From Pseudomonas fontis (lineage in GTDB: Bacteria; Pseudomonadota; Gammaproteobacteria; Pseudomonadales; Pseudomonadaceae), in contig NZ_JAMDGY010000089.1 in the NCBI RefSeq assembly GCF_028656955.1, forward strand, positions 1 to 40,315: 40,315 nt of DNA, written 5' to 3'. Shown here piece after piece: positions 7,570-16,730 of the stretch. Positions within the stretch are counted from its first letter, which is position 1, and each line of letters begins with the position of its first letter. The notes under the pieces are model-generated. The model was not told the DNA's origin and did no database searches. It saw only the letters and a program-made list of their open reading frames with translations. The position numbers and the translations under genes are program-made.

Positions 7570-10500
7570 ATGAAGTTCATCGATCGATTCAAACGCCAGG
7601 GCCGGCCAGCGCCCACTGCTTCGGGCTCTGTCGGTCAGGCACCGCTGTTGTTCGCCCTGGAACCGCGCATCATGTTCGACGCCTCGGTAGCGGTGGTCGC
7701 CCAGGAGGCGACGGCCGAGCCTGCCAAGGACACCGCAAAAGACACCGCGACAGCCGATCACGGCGAAAAGGCCGCGGTTGCCACGGCTGATGCCACCAGC
7801 AGCGGCGCCAGTCAGCGCCATGAAGTGGTGTTCGTCGATGGCCAGATCAGTAACCCGCAGGATGCCCTCAAGGGCTTGCCGGCGGGCAGTGAAGTGGTCG
7901 TGCTGGACCCGAGCAAGGACGGCCTCAAGCAGATGGCCGACTACCTCAAGGGCCGCAACGACCTGGATGCGATCCATGTGTTGTCCCACGGTGCCTCGGG
8001 CACCGTGCAACTGGGCAACGTGTGGCTCGACAGCACCAACCTCGCCGAGCACGGCGAAGCCTTGCAGTCGATCGGCCAGGCGCTCAAGGCCGATGGCGAC
8101 CTGATGCTTTATGGCTGCAAGGTCGGCAAAGACGCCGCAGGCCAGGCGTTCGTCTCGCAATTGGCCGGCCTGACCGGGGCCGACGTCGGCGCCTCCATCG
8201 ACGACACCGGGGCCAACGCCCTGGGCGGCAACTGGACCCTGGAACGCAGCAGCGGTCAGCTCGAAACAGCGTCCTTGGCACTCAACGATTACCAGGGATT
8301 GCTGGTGACCTCCTGGAACACCGGCACCGCACCGCTGACCGGTACGCCCATTACCACGCCCGGGCGCGTGGTGGTCGGGGACTTTGACAACGACGGTGAT
8401 ACCGACATTCTCTACCAGACCGTTGGCAACGGTTCGGCCTGGGCCTATGCACGCAGCAATGGCGATGGCACCTTCACCCTGCAAACCCAGGCGCAGTCGC
8501 CGTTCAGCGCGGTGGTGCTGCCGGACCACACCGGTACCAACTACTATGTTGCCGACTTTGATGGCGATGGCGATGTGGATGTCCTCAGCGGGATCAACGG
8601 CACCACGGGCACTTACCTGCGCAATGACGGCGGCACCTTCTCCACCCAGTCCTCGGCGAGTTTCCCAGCGCCTTTGGCCGCTGGCCGCATGCTGGTCGGG
8701 GACTTCGACAACGATGGCGACGTCGACATCCTCTACCAGACCGGCGGCAATGGCACGACGTTCGGCTTTGCGCGCAACAATGGTTCCGGCGTCTTCACCC
8801 TGCAAACACAGGCCCAGTCACCGTTCAGCGCTGTAGTGCTGCCTGACCACCTCGGCAACAACTACTTTGCCGGTGACATCGATGGCGACGGCGACCTGGA
8901 TATCCTGGCCAGCACCAACAACACGACCGGCGCCTACCTGCGCAACGACAACGGGGTGTTCAGCACTCAGTCGACGGCAACCTTCCCGGCACCTGCCGCC
9001 GCTGGCCGTGTATTGCTGGCCGACTTCGACAGTGACGGCGACGCGGACATCCTTTATCAGACCGGCGGCAACGGTTCGGCCTGGGCCTATGCGCGCAGCA
9101 ACGGCGATGGCACCTTCACCCTGCAAACCCTGGCCCAGTCGCCACTGGCCGGGGTTTCCCTGGTCGATCATAGCGGCACCAGCTATCGCATAGGTGACTT
9201 CGACGGCGATGGCGATATCGACCTTTATGGCGGGGTTGCCAACTCGGCCGGCAACCTCTATGTACAGAACGACCGTCCGCCGATCATCGTCACCTCCACC
9301 CCGAGCGACAACGGCCTGAACGTCGACCCCAACGCCAACATCGTGCTGACCTTCAACGAGTCGGTCGCCAAGGGTGGCAGTGGCAACATCTATATCGTGC
9401 GCACCAGCGACAACGTGGTGGTCGAGACCATCGCCATCGGCAGTTCGCAGATCACCGGTGCCGGCACCACCTGGACCATCGATCCGTCGATCACCCTGGC
9501 GCTGGGCACCGGCTATGCCATCCGCTTCGACAGCAAGACCTTTGTCGACGGCGAAGGGGCGATCTTCAAGGGCGTGAAGGACAACACCACGCTGAACTTC
9601 ACCACCCGCAACAACCTGGCGCCGGTAGTCGGCAACCTGGGCGGTGATAGCACGGTGTACACCGAAGGCGGCTCGCCGCTGGTGATCGATGCGGGCGGCA
9701 ATGCCACGGTCACTGACGCCGACTCTACGGACTTCAACGGTGGTAACGTCACCGTGGCCATCATCACCAACCGGGTAGCTGGCGAAGACCTGCTGGGCAT
9801 TCGCAACGAGGGCAACGGCGCGGGGCAGATCGGCGTTTCCGGCAGCAACGTGTTGTATGCCGGCACGATCATCGGCACCTTCGCCGGTGGCAGCGGCGCC
9901 AACAACCTGGTCATTACCCTGAATGCCAACGCCAATGCGGCGGCTGTTCAGGCCCTGGTGCGCAACCTGACCTACAGCAATGCCAACAACGCCGACATCG
10001 CCACCGCTGCGCGCACCGTGCGGGTCACGGTCAATGACGGCGACGGCGGCACCAGCAGCAATGCTGATATCAACATTGCGATATCACCGCTCAACGATGC
10101 GCCGACGCTGACGGCTACCGGTGGTACGCCGACCTTCACTGAAGACGGCAGTGCCGTGGACCTGTTCAGTGGCGTGACGGTGTCTACCGTCGAGGCCGGG
10201 CAGAACATCAAGCAGATCACCTTTACCGTCACCAATGTGGTCGATGCCGGCTTCGAGCGCCTGACGATAGATGGCACCACGTTCCTCCTGACCAATGGCG
10301 CCAGCGGTATCACCCTCACCAATGGGTTGACCTACTCGGTGTCGTTCAGCGGTTCGACGGCAACGGTTACCTTGTCCAGTGGCGGCGGCATCAGCGCGGC
10401 AGCCACTGCGGGCGTGGTTGACGGCATGGCCTACAGCAACCTCAGCCAGGCGCCCAGCACTGGCGTCAGCCGCGTAGTGACCCTGACCAGCATCGAGGAC

Positions 10501-13500
10501 ACTGGCGGCACCAGCAATGGCGGGGTAGACACTTCAGTCCTGGCAATTTCCGCGACCGTCACCGTGGTGGCCGTGAACGACGCGCCGACCTTGTCGGGCG
10601 GCCCGTTTGCCTTGCCAGGTACCGATGAAGATACGCTGTCCGCGGGGCAGTTGGTCTCGAGCATTCTCGCCGGCCTGACCCGCGGTGATGTCGATACGGG
10701 TGCGTTGTCAGGTATTGCCGTGACGGGCGCCAGCGGTAGTGGCACCTGGCAGTACTCCACCGATGGCACCACCTGGACCAGCTTCGGCCTGGTGTCCATC
10801 AGCAATGGCCTGCTGCTGAGCAGCACCAGCCAGGTACGCTTCGTGCCGGACGGCGCCAACGGCGGTAACGCCAGCCTGACCTTCCGTGCCTGGGACCAGA
10901 CCAGCGGCGCGGCTTCGACCAACGGCGCGCGCTCTGTCGGCGACACCAGCGTCAATGGCGGGACCACGGCCTATTCGACCGGCACCGCGCAGGCACAACT
11001 GACGGTGACGTCGGTCAACGATGCGCCGGTGCTGACCCCTGGCGCACCGATACTGCCCGGGATTGGCGACGGGCAGGTCAACAATGCCGGGCAAACCGTG
11101 GGCAGCTTCGCCAACGGCGGCATCTCCGATGTCGACAGCGGTGCTGTGACCGGCATCGCCATTACCGGCACGCTGAATGGCACGGGTACCTGGCAGTACA
11201 GCCTGGATGGCACCACCTGGAGCGACATCGGCACCGTCGCGGGCAACAGCGCCTTGCTGCTGCGCAGCACCGACAAGGTCCGTTTCGTCCCCGATGGCGT
11301 GACCGGCACCAGCGCGAGCCTGACCTTCAAAGCCTGGGACCAGACTGGCGCCACGGCCGGCCAGCAGGGCACCAAGGCCGATGCCACGGTCTCGGGCGGC
11401 ACCAGCGCCTTCTCGACGGCCAGCGACAGCGCAAGCATCCTGGTCACAGCCGTCAACGATGCCCCGACCCTCACCACCAGCAATGGCAGTGCAGGCTTTG
11501 TCGAGGGTAACAACACGACTTCGACCCCGGTGGTCATCGATGCCAATCTGACCATCAGCGACTCGGACAACACCACGTTCGTCCAAGCCACCGTAGCGAT
11601 CACCGGCAACCTGCAGGTTGGCCAGGATGTCCTGGCATTCACTGCCAACCCGGCGATCACCGGCGATATCACGGGCAGTTACAACCCGCTTACCGGGGTA
11701 ATGACGCTCAGCTCGGCCAGCGGCACGGCAACCACTGCACAGTGGCAGGCCGCGCTGCATTCGGTGACCTACACCAACACCTCGGATGCGCCCAACACCG
11801 CCACGCGCACTGTCAGCTTCATCATCAATGATGGTCAGTTGAACAGTTTGGCAGCCAGCCGCACCGTGACCGTGACGGCGGTCGACGATTCACCCCTGCT
11901 CACCGCGCCGGGGACCATCAGCCTCGTCGAAGATACCAGCGGCGCGCTGACGGGCATCAGCATCAGCGATGCCGACAGCGGCACGGCCACGGTGACCTTT
12001 ACCGTGGCCTCCGGCAGCCTGCTGGCCACCAGTGGCAGCGGGGTGACGGTAGGTGGCAGCGCTGGCGCGCGTACCTTGAGCGGTAGCGTCGCCAGCATCA
12101 ATGCCTTCATCGCTGCCGGCAAGCTGACCTACACTCCGGATGCGAATGCCAACGGCAGCGTGAGCCTGGGCGTGAGCGTCGACACCGGCAGCGTCAGCGT
12201 GGCCAGCGGTAGCGTAAACCTGCAGATCGCTGCGGTGAACGATGCACCGCAGATCATCACGCCTGGCTCGATCAGCTTCACTGAGGATACGCAGGGGTAT
12301 GTGACCGGCGTTTCGTTCAATGATGTCGATGCGGGCAGTGGCGCGGTCACCGTCAACCTGTCGGTGCCTGGCGGTGTGTTGAGCGCACTTTCCGGCAATG
12401 GCGTCACCGTCGGCGGTACGGGCACCGGTGCGTTGGTGCTGACAGGCAGCATCGCCGACATCAATGCCTTCATCGCCGCCAATGGCGTGAGTTATTCCCC
12501 AGCGGCGAATGCCAATGGCAACGTCGTGCTCAGTGTGCAGGTCAACGATGGTGGCAATACCGGGTCGGGTGGTGCGCTCACTGCCAATACCACGATGATC
12601 CTGGCTATTGCGGCGGTCAACGATGCGCCGGTCATCAACCTGCCGGTCAGCCTGGGCGTCAGCCAGGACAGCAACCTGACCTTCAATAGCGCCAACGGCA
12701 GCCTGATCAGCCTCAATGATGTCGATGCCGGCAGCGGCGCCATATCGGTCACCCTGACCGTGAGCCATGGCACCTTGACGCTCTCGGGTACCAGCGGGCT
12801 GATGTTCCAGGTGGGCTCGGGCGCCGGCGATGCGACGATGACTTTCATCGGTTCGCAGAGTGATATCAATGCAGCGCTCAACGGCATGGTGTTCACCCCG
12901 ACCGCCGGCTACAACGGCAGCGTCGCGCTGCAGATGGCCGCCAATGACCAGGGCAACAGCGGCAGTGGTGGCGCCCAGAGCATTATCGAGAACCGTGTCA
13001 TCACCGTGGCACCACTCAACCCGCGGGTGACCAGCGTTTCCTCGTCGTCGGGCAACGGCAGTTACAAGGTCGGCGACACCATTACCGTGGTAGTGACCTT
13101 CGACCAGAGCGTACAGGTCGATAGCTCGGGCGGTACGCCAAGCCTGTTGCTGGAAACCGGCTTGATCGACCGTAACGCAGTGTATGTATCCGGTTCGGGC
13201 AGCAATTCGCTGGTCTTCAACTACGTTGTTCAGGCCGGGGACGTCAGCGCCGACTTGAACTACGCCTCGACCACGGGCCTGGCGCTCAACGGTGCAACCA
13301 TTCGCAGCGTCACCGCCGATGATGCCGTGCTCAACCTGCCAACCGCAGGCAGCGGCAACTCGTTGGCTGATCAGAAAGCTATCGTCATCGACGGGATCGC
13401 CCCGGTGATCAACAGCGTCGGCGTTCCGGCCAATGGCACCTACGCACTTGGGCAGAACCTGGACTTCACCCTGAACCTGAGTGAAGTGGTGTCGGTGTGG

Positions 13501-16500
13501 GGCTCGCCACGCCTGGAAATCACCCTGGATAACGGTGGTACGGTGTTCGCCGAGTATGTCTCAGGCTCTGGCACCAGCGCGTTGGTGTTCCGCCTGACGG
13601 TTGCCACTGGCCAACTCGACAGCAACGGTATCAGCGTTGGCAGCAACCTGGTGCTCAATGGCGGCAGCATCACGGATGTGGCGGGCAATACGGCCACTGG
13701 CACCCTCAGCAACGTCGGCAACACCAGCGCGGTACTGGTCGACGGTGTGGTACCAGTGGTGGCTACGGTCGACGTACCGGCAAACGGTGTGTATCGCGCA
13801 GGTGATGTACTGAACTTCACCGTCAACACCAGTGAATCGGTAGTGGTCTCGACGGCGGGTGGCACGCCACGCCTGGCGGTGGATGTCGGCGGGGTCATCT
13901 ACTACGCCAACTATGTCTCGGGCTCTGGCACTGGCACCCTGGTGTTCCAGTACGTCGTGCAGGCTGGCAGCAATGATGGCAATGGCCTGCAAGCTGCCGG
14001 CACCCTGGACCTCAACGGTGGCAGCGTCAACGACGCAGCCGGCAACCAGTTGACCCTGGCCCTCAATGGCCTGGGCAGCACGGCGGGCGTGCTGGTCGAT
14101 ACGGCGGCACCGACCGTCGGCGGCGTGGTCGCCATCGATGCCAGCCCAAGCAATGCCGGCAGTGTGCGCTACACCCTGACGTTCAACGAGACGGTCAGCG
14201 GCGTGGACATCAGCGACTTCAACCTGAACTTCACCGGCACCGCGAGCGGTACCATCAGCAGCGTCACCTCGCTGGATGGTCGCACCTACACCGTGCTGGT
14301 CAGTGCGCTGGGCGGCGTCGGCAGCCTGCGCCTGGACCTCAATGCGAGTGGCACCGGGATTGTCGATGCAGCTGGCAACGCGCTGGCGGGTGGGCAAACG
14401 GGCGCGGTGTATCAGATCGACCGAGTGGCGCCATCGGTCAGCAATGTCTCGGTACCCGCCAACGGCACCTATGTTGCCGGGCAGCACCTGGACTTCACCG
14501 TGAACCTCGACGAGGCAGTGCTGGTCGATACGACGGGTGGCACACCTCGCTTGCAGATCACCCTGGACACCGGCGGTACGGTCTATGCCGACTACCTCTC
14601 GGGTTCGGGCAGCAACGCGCTGGTGTTCCGCCTGACGGTGAGCAGCGGGCAGCTGGACAGCAACGGCATCAGCGTCGGTGCGGGCCTTGACCTCAATGGC
14701 GCAGTGGTGCGCGACAGCATCGGCAACAACGTCAACACCGCGCTCAACAACGTCGCTGGCACCACGGGTGTGCTGGTCGATGCGGTGATCCCTACAGTTG
14801 CCGGTGTCACCGTACCTCAAGATGGTAGCTACAACGCCGGCGATGTCCTGACCTTCACGGTCAACGCCAGCGAGTCGGTGCTGGTCGACACCAGTACGGG
14901 CACGCCACGGCTGACGCTGACCATTGGCGGGGTGACCCGTTATGCCACCTACGTTTCCGGTTCGGGTACCGGCCAACTGGTGTTTGCCTACACCATTCAG
15001 TCCGGCAACAACGACGCCGACGGCATCCAGGTGGCGAGCACGCTGGACCTCAACGGCGCCAGCGTACGTGATGCCGCCGGCAACAACCTGAACCTGGCGC
15101 TGAACATCGGCAATCTGCCGGGCGTGCTGGTCGATACCGTCGCGCCGCAGGTGGCGGATATCGTCCGGGTCGACGTCAGCCCGACCAACAGCGGCTCGGT
15201 GCGCTACACCGTGACCTTCGATGAAAGCGTCAACGGGGTCGATTCGGCGGACTTCGCCCTGGTCTTCAGCGGCACCGCTGCCGGGCGGATCAGCAGCGTC
15301 ACCCGTGTCGATGGTCGCACCTACAGCGTACTGGTCGATAACCTGGCCGGTGTGGGCACGGTACGCCTTGACCTCAACGGTGTCGGCACCGGCATCAGCG
15401 ATGCCGCTGGCAACACCATTGGTGGTGGCCTTGAAGGCAGCGCCTACAGCATCGACCGGGTCGCGCCAAGCGTGACCGGGGTGGATGTGCCGCGCGGTGG
15501 CACCTACGTGGCCGGGCAGGGCCTGGACTTCACCGTACACCTGAGCGAAGCGGTGCTGGTCGATACCGGTGACGGCCTGCCGCGCCTGGCAATCACCCTG
15601 GACAATGGCCGGGTGGCCTATGCCGACTACGTTTCGGGCTCGGGCAGCAACGCCCTGGTCTTCCGCCTGACCATCAGCAACGGCCACCAGGCTGCCAATG
15701 GGGTCGGCGTGGCATCGACCATCGACCTGAACGGCGGGACCCTGCGCGATGCGCGCGGCAACGACGCGCAAACCGGCCTGAACAACATGGGCAACGTCTC
15801 GGGCATCGTCATCGACGCCCGTGCGCCACGCCCTGTCGACATCGTGCTTGACGGCCCGGCTTCAAGCCAAGGGCCTACGCTGAGCTTCACGCTGACCTTC
15901 GATGAGGCGGTCAGTGGCGTGGACGCCAACGACTTCAGCGTCCTGGCGACCGGAAGTGCCAGCGGCAGCGTGCAGTCGGTGGTGCAGCTGGATGCACATA
16001 CCTATCGGGTGACCGTGGGCGGTGTGAACGGGCAGGGCAACCTGGGGTTGAGCCTCAATGCGCTGGGCAGCGGCATTCGCGATGCGGCGGGCAACGCCCT
16101 GGCCGTTTCGCTGGCTGGTCCCGCATACCAGGTACGCAGCCAGGATGCCGGCGACCCACTGTTCCGGGTCACCACGCCGGCCGCGCCGGAACTCACGGTC
16201 GGTCAGCCATTGCAACCACAGGTGTTTGGCGCACCGCTTGTCCCGAGCCTTTCACCGTTGGTGCCAGCACCGCTGTTTGAACAGCAGACCCTGGGCAACG
16301 GTCTCGACACGCTGGGCAAAATCTTCATTCAAAACGGCTTGAGTGCACCGAGCTTCATCGCCCAGGTCTTTGCCAGCAGTGATGCCGGCGATGGCTCGGG
16401 CAATGGCTTCCTTGGCTTTGGCGGTGGTGACGGTGGCGTGTTTGGCACCAGCACCTTTGCCGGGCTGTTCGCGCGGGATGTTCCGCAGGATGGCGGCGCA

Positions 16501-16680
16501 ATGCGAGTGTTCGATGGCAAGCAGTGGCGTACCACCGACCCGGCGCAAGGTTTGCGTGCGGTGTTCGGCGCCGCGTCGCTGGGGCAGCAATTGCAGGACA
16601 TCAAGGATGCCGAACAGCGTCCGCTACGCGAATTGGCCATGGCGCTGGCACAGCCGACAGAGATCGGCAACCGCACCTGA
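7570..16680 (+). CDS. Giant surface protein: LEPR motif, DUF4347, FG-GAP and Ig-like repeats
   Basis: A 3036-residue repetitive protein, probably exported as an adhesin. Order: a basic N-terminus; L30-EPRIMFDA-38, an LEPR-XLL type motif; DUF4347 at about 84-243, with S-H140-G and Y-G-C183; a 107-residue FG-GAP/VCBS unit repeated three times at about 265-565, giving six D-x-D-x-D-G-D calcium loops; an SbsA-like Ig domain at about 570-677; about eight cadherin/Ig-like domains separated by VNDAPTL-type linkers to about 1815; nine Big-type modules to about 2857; and a non-repetitive C-terminus. C183 is the only cysteine I could find. There are no RTX nonapeptides and no Sec signal peptide. The ATG at 7570 has GAGG 6 bases upstream; a GTG at 7558 is in frame but less likely. 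The TolC-like gene follows. Confidence 0.9.
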   Translation: MKFIDRFKRQGRPAPTASGSVGQAPLLFALEPRIMFDASVAVVAQEATAEPAKDTAKDTATADHGEKAAVATADATSSGASQRHEVVFVDGQISNPQDALKGLPAGSEVVVLDPSKDGLKQMADYLKGRNDLDAIHVLSHGASGTVQLGNVWLDSTNLAEHGEALQSIGQALKADGDLMLYGCKVGKDAAGQAFVSQLAGLTGADVGASIDDTGANALGGNWTLERSSGQLETASLALNDYQGLLVTSWNTGTAPLTGTPITTPGRVVVGDFDNDGDTDILYQTVGNGSAWAYARSNGDGTFTLQTQAQSPFSAVVLPDHTGTNYYVADFDGDGDVDVLSGINGTTGTYLRNDGGTFSTQSSASFPAPLAAGRMLVGDFDNDGDVDILYQTGGNGTTFGFARNNGSGVFTLQTQAQSPFSAVVLPDHLGNNYFAGDIDGDGDLDILASTNNTTGAYLRNDNGVFSTQSTATFPAPAAAGRVLLADFDSDGDADILYQTGGNGSAWAYARSNGDGTFTLQTLAQSPLAGVSLVDHSGTSYRIGDFDGDGDIDLYGGVANSAGNLYVQNDRPPIIVTSTPSDNGLNVDPNANIVLTFNESVAKGGSGNIYIVRTSDNVVVETIAIGSSQITGAGTTWTIDPSITLALGTGYAIRFDSKTFVDGEGAIFKGVKDNTTLNFTTRNNLAPVVGNLGGDSTVYTEGGSPLVIDAGGNATVTDADSTDFNGGNVTVAIITNRVAGEDLLGIRNEGNGAGQIGVSGSNVLYAGTIIGTFAGGSGANNLVITLNANANAAAVQALVRNLTYSNANNADIATAARTVRVTVNDGDGGTSSNADINIAISPLNDAPTLTATGGTPTFTEDGSAVDLFSGVTVSTVEAGQNIKQITFTVTNVVDAGFERLTIDGTTFLLTNGASGITLTNGLTYSVSFSGSTATVTLSSGGGISAAATAGVVDGMAYSNLSQAPSTGVSRVVTLTSIEDTGGTSNGGVDTSVLAISATVTVVAVNDAPTLSGGPFALPGTDEDTLSAGQLVSSILAGLTRGDVDTGALSGIAVTGASGSGTWQYSTDGTTWTSFGLVSISNGLLLSSTSQVRFVPDGANGGNASLTFRAWDQTSGAASTNGARSVGDTSVNGGTTAYSTGTAQAQLTVTSVNDAPVLTPGAPILPGIGDGQVNNAGQTVGSFANGGISDVDSGAVTGIAITGTLNGTGTWQYSLDGTTWSDIGTVAGNSALLLRSTDKVRFVPDGVTGTSASLTFKAWDQTGATAGQQGTKADATVSGGTSAFSTASDSASILVTAVNDAPTLTTSNGSAGFVEGNNTTSTPVVIDANLTISDSDNTTFVQATVAITGNLQVGQDVLAFTANPAITGDITGSYNPLTGVMTLSSASGTATTAQWQAALHSVTYTNTSDAPNTATRTVSFIINDGQLNSLAASRTVTVTAVDDSPLLTAPGTISLVEDTSGALTGISISDADSGTATVTFTVASGSLLATSGSGVTVGGSAGARTLSGSVASINAFIAAGKLTYTPDANANGSVSLGVSVDTGSVSVASGSVNLQIAAVNDAPQIITPGSISFTEDTQGYVTGVSFNDVDAGSGAVTVNLSVPGGVLSALSGNGVTVGGTGTGALVLTGSIADINAFIAANGVSYSPAANANGNVVLSVQVNDGGNTGSGGALTANTTMILAIAAVNDAPVINLPVSLGVSQDSNLTFNSANGSLISLNDVDAGSGAISVTLTVSHGTLTLSGTSGLMFQVGSGAGDATMTFIGSQSDINAALNGMVFTPTAGYNGSVALQMAANDQGNSGSGGAQSIIENRVITVAPLNPRVTSVSSSSGNGSYKVGDTITVVVTFDQSVQVDSSGGTPSLLLETGLIDRNAVYVSGSGSNSLVFNYVVQAGDVSADLNYASTTGLALNGATIRSVTADDAVLNLPTAGSGNSLADQKAIVIDGIAPVINSVGVPANGTYALGQNLDFTLNLSEVVSVWGSPRLEITLDNGGTVFAEYVSGSGTSALVFRLTVATGQLDSNGISVGSNLVLNGGSITDVAGNTATGTLSNVGNTSAVLVDGVVPVVATVDVPANGVYRAGDVLNFTVNTSESVVVSTAGGTPRLAVDVGGVIYYANYVSGSGTGTLVFQYVVQAGSNDGNGLQAAGTLDLNGGSVNDAAGNQLTLALNGLGSTAGVLVDTAAPTVGGVVAIDASPSNAGSVRYTLTFNETVSGVDISDFNLNFTGTASGTISSVTSLDGRTYTVLVSALGGVGSLRLDLNASGTGIVDAAGNALAGGQTGAVYQIDRVAPSVSNVSVPANGTYVAGQHLDFTVNLDEAVLVDTTGGTPRLQITLDTGGTVYADYLSGSGSNALVFRLTVSSGQLDSNGISVGAGLDLNGAVVRDSIGNNVNTALNNVAGTTGVLVDAVIPTVAGVTVPQDGSYNAGDVLTFTVNASESVLVDTSTGTPRLTLTIGGVTRYATYVSGSGTGQLVFAYTIQSGNNDADGIQVASTLDLNGASVRDAAGNNLNLALNIGNLPGVLVDTVAPQVADIVRVDVSPTNSGSVRYTVTFDESVNGVDSADFALVFSGTAAGRISSVTRVDGRTYSVLVDNLAGVGTVRLDLNGVGTGISDAAGNTIGGGLEGSAYSIDRVAPSVTGVDVPRGGTYVAGQGLDFTVHLSEAVLVDTGDGLPRLAITLDNGRVAYADYVSGSGSNALVFRLTISNGHQAANGVGVASTIDLNGGTLRDARGNDAQTGLNNMGNVSGIVIDARAPRPVDIVLDGPASSQGPTLSFTLTFDEAVSGVDANDFSVLATGSASGSVQSVVQLDAHTYRVTVGGVNGQGNLGLSLNALGSGIRDAAGNALAVSLAGPAYQVRSQDAGDPLFRVTTPAAPELTVGQPLQPQVFGAPLVPSLSPLVPAPLFEQQTLGNGLDTLGKIFIQNGLSAPSFIAQVFASSDAGDGSGNGFLGFGGGDGGVFGTSTFAGLFARDVPQDGGAMRVFDGKQWRTTDPAQGLRAVFGAASLGQQLQDIKDAEQRPLRELAMALAQPTEIGNRT
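8362..9270 (+). repeat. 321-bp tandem repeat encoding FG-GAP units
   Basis: Three units begin at 8362, 8683 and 9004, exactly 321 bp (107 codons) apart; the last is shortened. Each carries two calcium-binding loops of the DFDNDGDVD type plus a near-identical core (AYARSNGDGTFTLQTQAQSP in units 1 and 3). The even spacing and high nucleotide identity point to recent duplication or conversion within the adhesin gene. Confidence 0.85.
13399..16140 (+). repeat. Higher-order A-A'-B Ig-like repeat in the adhesin gene
   Basis: Modules start at 13399 (A), 13750 (A'), 14107 (B), 14428 (A), 14788 (A'), 15142 (B), 15463 (A) and 15823 (B). A modules share VPANGTY..GQ.LDFTVN, A' modules share GDVL.FTVN.SESV, and B modules share SVRYT.TF.E.V.GVD. 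The first two A-A'-B triplets are 1029 and 1035 bp; the third lacks A'. A more diverged A-like module precedes them at about 13019-13398. Confidence 0.85.
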
Positions 16681-16730
16681 TACGCCAGTAAAACTTTGAA
16701 GATCGAGCCGTACCAGGGGGCGGCCCAAGG

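Noticed and set aside
13561..15771. A 736-codon minus-strand open frame opposite the adhesin repeats
   Set aside because: It arises from the repetitive GC-rich coding sequence of the surface protein and has no ribosome site or family features.
8362..16140. CRISPR-like regular repeats
   Set aside because: The repeats are long, in frame and encode protein domains; there are no short repeats with unique spacers.
7570..16680. LapA-type adhesin with LapG cleavage and RTX export
   Set aside because: There is no LapD/LapG pair, no ABC exporter, no RTX repeats and no clear di-alanine retention-module site.
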